Positions 54,870-64,000 of a stretch of 64,000 bases of DNA are shown here, one piece after another. The translations under genes were made by a program, and so were the position numbers. The first letter of the stretch is position 1, and each line of letters begins with the position of its first letter. The notes below the pieces were generated by a model. The model was given only the letters and a program-made list of their open reading frames with translations. It was not told the DNA's origin and did no database searches. The DNA lies in contig NC_037091.1 in the NCBI RefSeq assembly GCF_002994745.2, positions 10,478,501-10,542,500 of the forward strand. The letters run 5' to 3'. The stretch is from Rosa chinensis (Eukaryota; Streptophyta; Magnoliopsida; Rosales; Rosaceae).

Positions 54870-56740
54870 TCTTGGTATCTGAGTGAATATGAATGAGGTA
54901 AATCATTGTATCAATGCCTTAGTGAGAGCTTGGTAAGATGATATTTGAGGTTCCTTAGCCTCGAAGTCCTCGTTGACCTGATTCACCACCAATTGGGAGT
55001 CGCTGAAGATTTGAAGGTGCAGGATGCCTAGCTCCCGGGCAACTTATAAACCGACAATGAGGGCCTCATATTTTGCAGCATTTTTGGATGCTTTGAAAGC
55101 AAATTTCAAGGCGTACTCATACACTAGGTCCTCCGGGCTGATAAGCAAAATGCCGGCCTCACTTGTCCTTTTGTTTGATGTGCCGTCGACATATAACTAC
55201 CATGTGTTTGGTAGTTGTGGGCACGGGGTCGGTGGTTCCACTGTTCCTGTGGATAGATCTTGAGAAGGGATGAGCTTTGAAATGAAATCCACCACTGCCT
55301 GGCCCTTTACAACGGTCCGGGGTTTGTAGTGAATGTCAAATTCTCCCAACTCGATGGCCCACTTGATGAGTCTTCCCGAAGTTTCTGGCTTCTGAAGTAC
55401 CTATCTTAATGGGTGGTTAGTGAAAACGGTAATTGGATGTGCTTGGAAGTAGTGCCGAAGCTTCCTAGCAGACACTAGGAGAACCAAGGCCACATTCTCA
55501 ATGTCCGGGTATCGTGATTCTGCACCGATATAGCCTTTGTCTGCATATTATACCGGGTACTCGTAGTCATGGTCGCGCCTGATAAGTGTCAAGCTTGCAG
55601 CAATTGCAGAAGCAGCTAGATATATGTATAACATCTCCTCGGGAACAGGTTTTAACAGTAATGGTACCACAGACAAATATGCCTTTATGCCAAGAAATGC
55701 TGCCTCATGTTCAGCAGTCCAGTTGATTTTCTCTATATGCTAGGTCTTCAGTAATTTGAAGAAAGGTGTGCATTTGTCTGTGAGTCGTAACACAAATCTT
55801 GAAAGGGCGGTCACCTTGCCGGTAAGGGACTGAACTTCATTTCAGAAGGTGGGTGGCGTCATGTCCAAGATGGCCTGTACCTTCTTAGGGTTTGCCTCTA
55901 TCCTCCGATGGTTGATGATGTAACTGAGGAACTTTCCTATCTCGACCGCAAAGATGCACTTATATGGGTTCAGCCGCATACTGTTTCATACGATGATGGT
56001 GAAAACAATTGCCAGGTTCGCTACGTGATCATTGACAGTTATGCTTTTGACTAGCATATCATCCACGTACACTTCCATGATGGTATCGATGACGTTTGCA
56101 AACATGGAATTGACAAGCCTTTGATACGTGGCACCCGCATTCTTCAGCCCAAAAGGCATGACTTGGTAACAATAGAGACTTTTGTCGATGGTGAAAGCGG
56201 TGTGTTTCTCGTCTACAGGATTCATTCTTATTTGATTGTACCTGCTAAATGCATCCATAAACCTGAGTAGCTGGTAACTAGCTGTAGAATCTATGAGTTG
56301 GTAAATTCTTGGGAGTGGGAAGCTGTCCTTAGGGCATGCTCGGTTGAGATTGGTGTAATCCACGCACATATGCCAGGATCCCGCTGTTTTCTTAGGTACC
56401 ATGACCACATTGGCTAGCCAATGAGGGTACATTACTTCCTTGACAAATTTGATGGCCATAAGTTTCTTCACTTCTGCCTGATAGCCCTGTACATATCGTG
56501 GTTGAAGGCTTTGCACTTTTGTTTTACCGAGTCTGAAAAAGGAATGATGCTGAGATTGTGTATGGCTATATCAGTCGGGATCCCTGGCATATCTTCATAA
56601 AACCAGGCGAAAGTAGATGCATTAGCACGCAAAAACGAGATTAAACTTTCCCTGACAGATGGAGTTAACTTGGTACCGATCTTGACAGTTCTATCCGAGA
56701 ACTTGTCAGACAGTACCACTTCTTCAATGTCTTCCACGGC
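54870..56740 (-). pseudogene. pol: gypsy reverse transcriptase and RNase H
   Basis: The largest open piece (56516-55986) contains WHMCVDYTNLNRACPKDSFP, FMDAFSRYNQI, VMPFGLKNAGATYQRLVN and the catalytic YVDD (56058-56069), diagnostic for Ty3/gypsy reverse transcriptase. Upstream, 56737-56468 gives the linker FAWFYEDMPGI. Downstream to about 54870 an RNase H-like region (EAGILLISPE, KYEALIVGL) is recognisable in broken frames. Confidence 0.85.
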
Positions 56741-57111
56741 ATAAGGCAGTTTTTCATCGAAATCTGTGTCATCTCTGGGATCCTTATACTAGTGCGTGAA
56801 GGAGGGATCGGTAATTACCGGTAACATCTTTGATTTTCCCTTTCCTCAGGATACCATCAAAAAATAGCAATGTCTTCAGGCGCCAGAGTGCCAGTCATCC
56901 TAAGATCGCATTTTAGGATGAGACACAATCGACCACAATGAACTCTGTTTTGATGGTCGAGCAGCTTGGACTTTCTCCCACTGTGATCAATAGATAATTA
57001 GATCCTAGTGGCTAAACGATATCCCCACAAAAACTGATCAGGGGCTTATTGTCCTATGATAACTTTGATTGTCCCCGATTCAGGGCTTTGTATGCATCCC
57101 AAAACAGTACA

Positions 57112-57960
57112 CTAACAGAGGCCTCGATATCGACGTACCCGGGAAGTAATGTAGTGGTCCATTTGGAGAGTGATGAGGAAGGGCTCATCATGAGGCATTT
57201 TGAGGTTCGCTTCCTCCTCTTCTAGAAAAGTGACCGACCCCCATCCAGTCATGTTCCCTTCCCAAGAGGTGCTGTGGAAATTGAAAACCACATGGTAGCT
57301 GAAACTCAAGCCTCGTTTCCTTCTTTGGGGCCGTAAATCCTTTGGTCCTCCACCATGGATCATGAGGATCCAGCCATATACATTGATGGCTCCTAATTCT
57401 TTAGAGTGCAGACCGCTGAAGTTTGCTTTTCTGAATGAGCGACTCAATCGTATTTTTTAGAGCCATGCAAAGGTTGGTATTGTGCTCGGTGTCTTCGTGA
57501 TAAGTACAGAATATACCGGTATCTTGTTGTGTAAACTTGCTTTTTGGGAACTTTCGGGGCGGTGGTCCAGGTATTTCATCTCTCTTCTCATTCTAGATAG
57601 TCTCGTATGAGGCGGTGAGGAGAGTGAATACTTCATACCTCGGTGGGGGTGGTGTTTTGGGATACTGCGGTGGCCTGTCTTCTCGATGGGATTGAGTACC
57701 CAAATAGTCACTAGATTTGGATAAGGACTCTTTGTCCCTCTTGCTGGCAGAGTAAGGTGATCGTCCGCCATCTTGGGTTCACTCCCGTTTTATTGGCTCA
57801 TCCCTGACCACTGAGGCCGGGTTGGTGATTCTTTTCCTTTCTTGTTTGATGCTATCCTTGTATGTTTCAAACTCAGCCTGGGCGTGCCCGATAGCTATAG
57901 CCATTAGCTGTTGGTGGATGAATGTTAATCCCGTAGAGGAAATCTCCGGGTTTTAATATT
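57112..57960 (-). pseudogene. gag: gypsy gag/protease remnant
   Basis: In shifting minus-strand frames the region reads FETYKDSIKQERKRI (57880 region), then PPPPRYEVF, then FCTYHEDTEHNT and LCMALKNTIESLI (about 57490-57450). This is the conserved C-terminal Gag region of Tat-like gypsy elements just before protease. The N-terminal half of Gag is not present to the right of 57960, so the element is truncated or interrupted there. Confidence 0.75.
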
Positions 57961-58600
57961 TTTTAGGGTGCCAAAAGATAATTCAATCTTATGATTAAAG
58001 AGTTGCGATGTAAGAATACAAGTGCTTGATCATAGTCAATATTCTTTTTTGAATGATTTCCTAGTTCATTTGTGCTTAATGAAGTTGAACATGTTTGCTT
58101 CAACCTAATCATTAAGTCAAGTAAATTATAGTTTGATCTACTTGAGTTCTATACGGGATCAATAAATTAGAATTGATAGGTCAGAATAACTTTGGCATAT
58201 GTCTGGGATCAATAAGACTTATCTACAGAAATCTTTAGCATAAAATCTGGGGAATTCAATTGTTATCAACTAGTAAATAGGTTAGAAGTATTAAGTAGTG
58301 GATCCAATGCTTTAGCATCTTTATAATATGTTCTTAAACTCTAAGGAATCTCATTGCTCATTCTTGTCTTTAATTTTAGTTTTTCTTTCTTCAGTTTTAT
58401 GTTTAAAACTCATCCACATCATAAAACTTAGTTTGTTTATTTTACTAACGTTAAAGCACATTTGTCATAACAAAACTGTTTCAATCAATATTATTTGAGG
58501 GAACGACCTCATGCTTGCACATCTATTCTAGAATTTATTCATGCACTTGTGAGTACTATAGTAAAATTGACAACAACAATACACCCCAACATTATATAAA
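57961..58600. other. Unassigned AT-rich region, possibly LTR-derived
   Basis: 58490-58590 (GGGAACGACCTCATGCTTGC, then TGAGTACTATAGTAAAATTG) resembles the tail of some plant gypsy LTRs. No second copy was found in the window to prove it. No coding sequence. Confidence 0.35.
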
Positions 58601-59995
58601 ATGTTGTTTATTGAATTACAGACAAATGATTATTTGAACTCCATTTATTTGTTTGCTTTTTTATTCAAACTTGAAATCTTTACATATTTGACAAGCAATC
58701 TAAGCAATAATATATGCCAAACGAATATGTAGATTTAGAATCGCTCATTCTAATGGAGCCTTGTTTAATTTACGCCTTATTTTTTTTACCAGTTTATAGT
58801 GCAGAACCGTCAATATGCTGAAGGGAAACCCTTATATGGATTGTTGAATGTGAGAGCATTTCCGGGACGTGAAAACACAATCTGCATCAAATTAATAACT
58901 TATAGTGGGTGATGTGAAGCATGTGTGACTAAGGCACACATAATACTTAAAAAATCACAGTAAAGATCATATTATTGTATATACATGTATATTGTTATGA
59001 AAGATTTAAGTGTGTATTATCCAACAATGGAAATTTGTGAAATGTGTGGAGTATAAAAGTTACCTGGTAATTTCTAAGCGGTGTATATGACTTGAAACCA
59101 GCAGCACAATAATCAAAATAATATTCCCATGTCCGAATGAAATTTTCATTGAATCCAAGAGCTAGTATTTCACTATGAACACCAAAGAGAAATTGCACTG
59201 TATTAAAAGCTAAAAGCGCAGCAGTCATATAAGTATTATATTCCATTTTATTCCATTTGAATAATACTCCCATGTCCGAAAGAAATTTTCATTGAATCCA
59301 AAAGCTAGCATTTCTTCACCATGAACACCAAACAGAAATTGCACTGTATTAAAAGCTTAAAGCGCAGCATTCATAAGTATTATATTCCAGCCATTTTATT
59401 TCATTTGATATATATATACACACACGTAAATAAAGACTTGTATCAGAGAATATATTCAATGAAAAGAAAAGAACAAAGAGCACTAGTGTGCTTATTTAAT
59501 AAGTAGAGAGTTCCATGTTCAGACAACAAATTTACAATGGAAAATTTATGCCAATTGCTAATTCTATCCTTTTCAATTCATATAGACTTAAGAGTATATG
59601 TTGCATATCATAATAAACCGTGCATGTCATGATCCTCAAGAACCTCATTATACATAGAATTCTTATCTATATTTTACACAGACTACAGACATAACTATCT
59701 TCTTAACTTTGTCGACTCTCTCAGAAATTTTTTCTCCAACATTTTAGCGTTTGATCATAATGAATTCTAGTGTTTTTCAAGTGCTCCACTCTGTGAAATG
59801 AAACTCTCATAATTTTAAAATAAAAACACTATAATAAAAAGTTGGACCTAGTCATGATCGAGATTATACCAAAGTCTGGAAGCAGCTATGGTTGATGTTA
59901 CCCTACTTAATGAAGGTAGACATCCACAAGGAATTATATATTCCTTTATTAAGTGGCCTATGCTCTTCATAATGTTTATCCGGTATTGATATGAA
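58600..59995 (-). pseudogene. CPA-FAS: Second cyclopropane-fatty-acid synthase copy: last four exons, decayed
   Basis: On the minus strand the counterparts of exons 21-24 of the intact gene appear in order. Exon 21' is 59995-59870 (FISIPDK start, net 11-bp loss, frameshift). Exon 22' is about 59790-59707 (VEHLKNTRIHY, then a stop after KNF). Exon 23' is 59172-59064 ([19 protein letters not shown], intact, one codon longer). Exon 24' is 58881-58810 (FSRPGNALTFNNPYKG to the stop, intact, 72 bp). Splice signals are mostly kept. There is no trace of exons 1-20. It lies about 40 kb from the intact gene and in the opposite orientation. The methyltransferase C-terminus alone would not be active, and the lesions make this a pseudogene. 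Confidence 0.9.
59126..59400. repeat. Partial tandem duplication within the cyclopropane-synthase pseudogene
   Basis: The segment containing the start of exon 23' and its upstream intron (CCATGTCCGAA(T/A)GAAATTTT, then AAATTGCACTGTATTAAAAG and AAGTATTATATTCCA) occurs twice in direct orientation, about 130 bp apart. The outer copy of exon 23' is a fragment with an altered splice acceptor. Confidence 0.8.
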
Positions 59996-60700
59996 CTAAA
60001 GAAAGACCAGTTAGCCTTGACTATTAACAATATATTAGGTGTAATAATTTATAAGCTAGAGTTGATATATTGATCAAAATAATTGAACAACTTCAAGATT
60101 GATCAAAACTGATCAAAATTGTGGACAATATGTTGATATTGCCAGCAGGAGCACGTAGCCGCGATATAGAGGACATCTATATGCTTGGCTTTCCGAGTAC
60201 GGTTTACCAAGTTTTTAGTGATGTTCCTTCGGATTCTATTGCTACAAAGGTTCGCAATGACTTTCTCAAGTACATTGGAAAGTGTGAGACACATTAACAG
60301 TATAATATACTCATCCATGGAACAAAATTTCCTTTACATTGGAAAGGTTAAGGTAGTGAGGCGTCCGAACTTGAATTTGACAATAATGCTTTCAAGCATT
60401 TATGAGTTCCAAGACTTGATGATTATGTTGGATAAACTATTTTTCTACTGAAATATGTTGGATAAGTAGCTCATTTTTGAAGATATGTTCTATTGCTATC
60501 AATGCTTTCTATTGAAATTATGTAGGATAAACTGTTTTTCACTGAAAATATGTTAGTGCAATTAAATTTGTTTGTACTTCTCGCCAGCTAGCCTCGCAAG
60601 CACAGACAATAGCTAGTATCAACAGCCCCAACGTCAGCGCCCTTTCCCTGCACCAGTTAGCCTCACTAAGTTCAACCTCCGTACAAAATAACCTCACAAG
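59996..60700. other. Unassigned region between pseudogene and copia remnant
   Basis: Plus-strand 60105-60290 reads ILPAGARSRDIEDIYMLGFP and onward (VYQVFSDVPSDSIATKVRND), which looks protein-like, but I cannot name the family. The rest is AT-rich. Confidence 0.3.
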
Positions 60701-61036
60701 CGACTTTTCAAGGTAAACTTTTCTAAAAGTTGCTGCTTTTTTTAAAATTCCTGCTTTCTTGCACTCAGGGATTCTAATATCCCTTCTTCTACCTCCCACC
60801 TTTCTTATAACGTGGTATTGAGCCGACCTGTAGGGGTTCATGCTATCTCCGAGCAATGACTTGTTGAGAATATTTTTACGATCGACCACTACATCTCTGT
60901 TTCGTTCTAATCCAATATATCTTGGAAATCAAATTTCTTGGTAGCGAGTTTCCAACAAAAATTCATACTGTTTTCGTGGTTAGCTTTTAAGTTCTAAAAC
61001 TAACTTTGTTCTTGTTTTCCCTTTTCAACTTGAACA

Positions 61037-62061
61037 AGCTTGATTATGCTCCATTAGGGACAACGGGCATCGGATATCGCAAGTGGATTAGTGATGTCTA
61101 ACAGCGCCTCAAAGCCCAAGGGATCCTATCTGCGATCCAAGAACGCACTACTAATGTGCCTACCCAAGCTGCTACTGATGCTTTGGAAACAAATTCTGCC
61201 AAAGCCATCATTCTGATGACTTGTCATATGGACGAGTCCCTGCAGTTCGAGTATCTGAATGAAGAAGATCCCAGAAGACCGTGGATCTCACTCGAAGAGT
61301 ACTTTGGGAATATTCGTGACTCACTACTTTCGGATTCAAAAGTGAGATGACATAATCTCCACTTCTGTAATTTCAAGGCAATGCTTGACTACAATTTGAA
61401 AGCCCTATGCATCAAATTTTGATGGAATTATGTAGTAAAGACATCATAGTTTCTATGTTTGGTAAGAACTATCGTATTGAAGTTAATGCAATACAAATAG
61501 CAAGGTTTCATGAGCTCATTAAAGCTATGTTTGTTGCTGAAAATTATGACAGCATCCTTGTGAAGAATTATAATTCGAGACCTGTGGGAACTAAGTCCAT
61601 TCCCGAGTCCAATTATAATGGCGCCCCTAAAGGAGGACGCTGCGAGTGAAATCCTAAAACTAAGGATGCTTCGGTCTGGATGCTTTGATCCATATAATCG
61701 CTTTGCTTAGGAAGTAACTGCCAGAATAAGCAGACACGGATTCAAGGAGGCCACCGTAGGAAGAGAGAAGCCACTGCCACTGGCCCTAGAGGCCGCCCTA
61801 CTCACACGTAAAACACACCTAAATTAAGGACTTCGACCATAAAGACGTGTGTTTTCGATGTGGAGCATCTAGTTATTCTAGGTACATTTATAGATCATCT
61901 AAAGGTCCCACTGCTATGTACACCGTGTATTGCGAAGCAAGAGAATCTCACACTGTGGAACATGAAGACCAATATGTCAAGTTGAAGGTTAAATACTTCA
62001 AATCTGGCGATGATGAAGATACCGCTGATTTTGTTTCAAGTCTTTTTATTTTCCAAGATTG
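61037..62061 (+). pseudogene. gag: copia GAG remnant of the second element
   Basis: Frames recall the first element: LDYAPLGTTGIGYRKWISDV, then KAIILMTCHMDESLQFE and EDPRRPWISLEEYFGNIRD. Several stops and frameshifts break it, and a central block is missing near 61420-61460. The zinc knuckle (about 61852-61890, CFRCGASSYSRYIY) has lost its His and final Cys. Confidence 0.8.
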
Positions 62062-62675
62062 ATTGTATTACGCACTTGCCATATTTTTAGTAGATACGTT
62101 TGGTTTTAACTTTTCTTCAACTAGGTTCATCCAAATTGGATGCGATGTTTAGGCAAGAGTTGGAGAGAGAAGTATTTTAAAGTGAGCTTTGCTCTACCAA
62201 AATCTCTCCTCTTCTTACCTAGTCGTGTTCGGATTACAGTTACCGAAAGAACTTAGGTGACAACCATTCGCTTTAGTTAGTTTTTGGCATTAGCTAGTTT
62301 TGGATTAGATTTTTCACACGAACATCTATTCTTTCGAGCCACAAGAAGCAAGAATAGAAAATTATTCCCGGACCACGTGGGACCATCGCCACTGTACCTA
62401 GCACCGTTGCCAACAAGATGTCGCCGTCGTCCACCTTGATGACGCCAACAATGGCGCCATCCTCTCCCATTTTGCTTCTAAAGCCATTTTTGGTGTCTCG
62501 GCCCAACCAAAATCCTCATTGGTTGCTTATACGACCCCTCGCTCATTTTGCAAAGCCTATCCTATGCAAAGGATACAAAAATTCTTATTTCGTTCTTACA
62601 TAGAATCCAAGGGGATATTTGTAGACCTCAACCAACTTGCGGACCTTTAAGATGCTTTATGTTGTCAGTTGACGC

Positions 62676-63233
62676 GTGAACACGCTAGTCACATGTCAGA
62701 CTTTTTCAACTCGTAATGCTGCTTATGCTAAAATCCAAGCACATGTCATTCATCTATGTGCTCACTACCTGGATCATCCTACTAAGTCAATACGATTTGA
62801 TAATGCTAGAGAATTTACATTGAAGACTTTTGATGGATATTACATGGCCTTGGAGATTGATTTTGAGCATCCTATTCCCCATGTGCACACCTTAAATGAT
62901 CTTGTAAAAGCCGCCATTAAACGACTTCAAATGGTAGCCCGAGCATTGGTAATGAGCACCAATCTCCTTATTTCCACTTGGGGTTATGCAATATTCCATG
63001 CAGTTATGCTTATTCATCTACGATCCACAACGTTTCAACCTTTTTATGCATTACAACTAGTGACTAGGTATGAGTTTGACATCTTGCACTTATGCATATT
63101 TGGGTGCGCAGTTTATATGCCAATTGTGGCGCCACATCGCATCAAGATGGATCCTCAGAGACGAATGGGGATATATGTTGAATTTGATCGAAGCTCCAAT
63201 AATCGTGTACTACTTAGAATCCTTGACATGTGA
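62676..63233 (+). pseudogene. pol: copia integrase core remnant of the second element (185-codon open frame)
   Basis: This is the longest open piece of the element. It includes SIRFDNAREFTLKTFDGYY (second catalytic Asp of integrase retained), HVHTLNDLVKAAIKRLQ where the family normally reads NGLAES (the catalytic Glu is replaced by Lys), and CAVYMPIVAPHRIKMDPQRR. Flanking frames are broken. The loss of the Glu means integrase activity would be absent even if expressed. Confidence 0.8.
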
Positions 63234-64000
63234 TCTCATTACTGCTTGTTTGCTGATTGTCACTTCGATGAGATAGTTTTTCCCTCATTAGGGGGAGATA
63301 AGAACATCAACATTTAACAAGAATGACAGGAATTATCTTGGTCTACCGTCACTTTATTTCATCTCGATCCCATACCACACAGTTTGAGCTTGAAGTGTGA
63401 AGGATTATCGAGCCTTAGAATGTAGCAGATGCTTTACCTGATGTGTTTTCTAAAATTTCTAAAGTGACTAGTTCAAAAATACCTGCTGCAAACGTGCCTG
63501 CAAGGATAGACATCTCTAATACATGACGTAGTGGTGGTGACGTGGCGTCACAAGTCGGAGACCTTGCAAGGAGATGTGGGAGGCCACCAATTTAGAACGG
63601 TTCTTGCTCTAGAAAGAGAACTACTTTGAAAAAACCCGATCCTTTGATTATGGACACTCAAAATTCATCTTATAAGAATGTTCTGGATTATTGTTATGTC
63701 TAAGACACATCATTTGGGACGCCTCAATGTCAGAATCAACTGTTGAGAATATAGAGATTTCTGTAAACTACACAAGTGTACATGGGATGTCGGATATAAA
63801 CTCCATCATCATTGATGATATATTAGCGTATTCTATTGCGTGTGAGATCATTGAGTCCGATGACATCGAACTCTGCTCCATTGATAAATGCCAACATAGA
63901 GAAGATTGACCCAAATGGAAAAATGGGATCCGGGGTGAACTTGATTTGCTAATGAAGAGGAATGTTTTCGGGCCGGTGAAGCCGACACCTCTTAATGTAA

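Larger units (their letters stand above)
50880..57960 (-). mobile_element. Ty3/gypsy retrotransposon, Tat-like, degenerate and lacking visible LTRs
   Basis: On the minus strand the order is gag/protease remnant (57.96-57.1 kb), reverse transcriptase (56.7-55.9), RNase H (55.9-54.9) and integrase (54.75-53.5), the gypsy order. A separate protein-like region on the plus strand (51.2-53.1 kb) lies beyond integrase, as in Tat-lineage elements with antisense ORFs. I could not find a pair of LTRs or a target duplication, so both ends are approximate. Frames are broken in many places. Confidence 0.85.
60700..64000 (+). mobile_element. Second Ty1/copia element, degenerate, running off the window
   Basis: The leader (CCCTTCTTCTACCTCCCACC), gag and integrase regions are homologous to the copia element at 42450-48899, in the same order and strand. 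No LTR is visible at the left, and the element continues past 64000. Motifs TTAGGGGGAGATAAGAACA (63290) and the segment with ACACAAGTGTACATGGGATG have counterparts in the first copy near 46470 and 46880. Confidence 0.85.

Noticed and set aside
58810..59995. A second active cyclopropane synthase
   Set aside because: Exons 1-20 are absent, and exons 21' and 22' have a frameshift and a stop.

Overview
This is nuclear DNA from a flowering plant, most likely a eudicot. The evidence is spliced genes with GT-AG introns, plant-specific gene families, abundant LTR retrotransposons, Mutator-like and hAT-like DNA transposons, LINE and SINE copies, and a piece of chloroplast rpoB inserted in the nucleus. 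The LINE RNase H wording and the gene complement would suit Rosaceae, but that is only an impression.

Layout. 1-2.2 kb: a broken receptor gene whose LRR ectodomain resembles At1g74360-type receptor kinases but whose tail resembles a receptor-like protein; a solo LTR splits it. 2.8-5.6 kb: a Mutator-like element (MULE) holding a small non-autonomous LTR element. 5.7-6.4 kb: a retroposon with clear target duplications. 7.5-18.7 kb: an intact 24-exon gene for plant cyclopropane-fatty-acid synthase (865 aa, reconstructed here exon by exon); its 5.9-kb first intron is packed with repeats, a SINE, plastid DNA and a hAT-like element. 20.9-23.0 kb (minus): an intact hnRNP-like glycine-rich RNA-binding protein. 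23.4-28.2 kb: SINE, tandem repeats, an intronless 241-aa ORF of unknown family and a LINE tail. 29.1-30.2 kb (plus) and 31.6-34.6 kb (minus): two convergent small plant-specific genes, both with possible lipid-anchor signals (N-terminal MGC; C-terminal CVIM). 35-41.5 kb: gene-poor, with minisatellites, a degenerate last exon of the cyclopropane synthase and a third MULE.

41.56-49.94 kb is the most informative structure: a Pack-MULE with a 9-bp target duplication that captured the 5' end of a SEC23 gene. It was later invaded by a hAT-like element (8-bp duplication) and by a 6.4-kb Ty1/copia element (5-bp duplication). 50.9-58 kb: a Ty3/gypsy element, Tat-like, on the minus strand, with an antisense ORF between integrase and its 3' end. 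58.6-60 kb (minus): a second, decayed cyclopropane-synthase copy with its last four exons. 60.7-64 kb: a second degenerate copia element that runs off the window.

Four protein-coding genes look intact (cyclopropane synthase, RNA-binding protein and the two small convergent genes), plus one unclassified ORF. Nothing suggests that they form one pathway. The main themes are layered transposon insertion, capture and shuffling of host gene pieces, and local dispersal of the cyclopropane-synthase 3' end.
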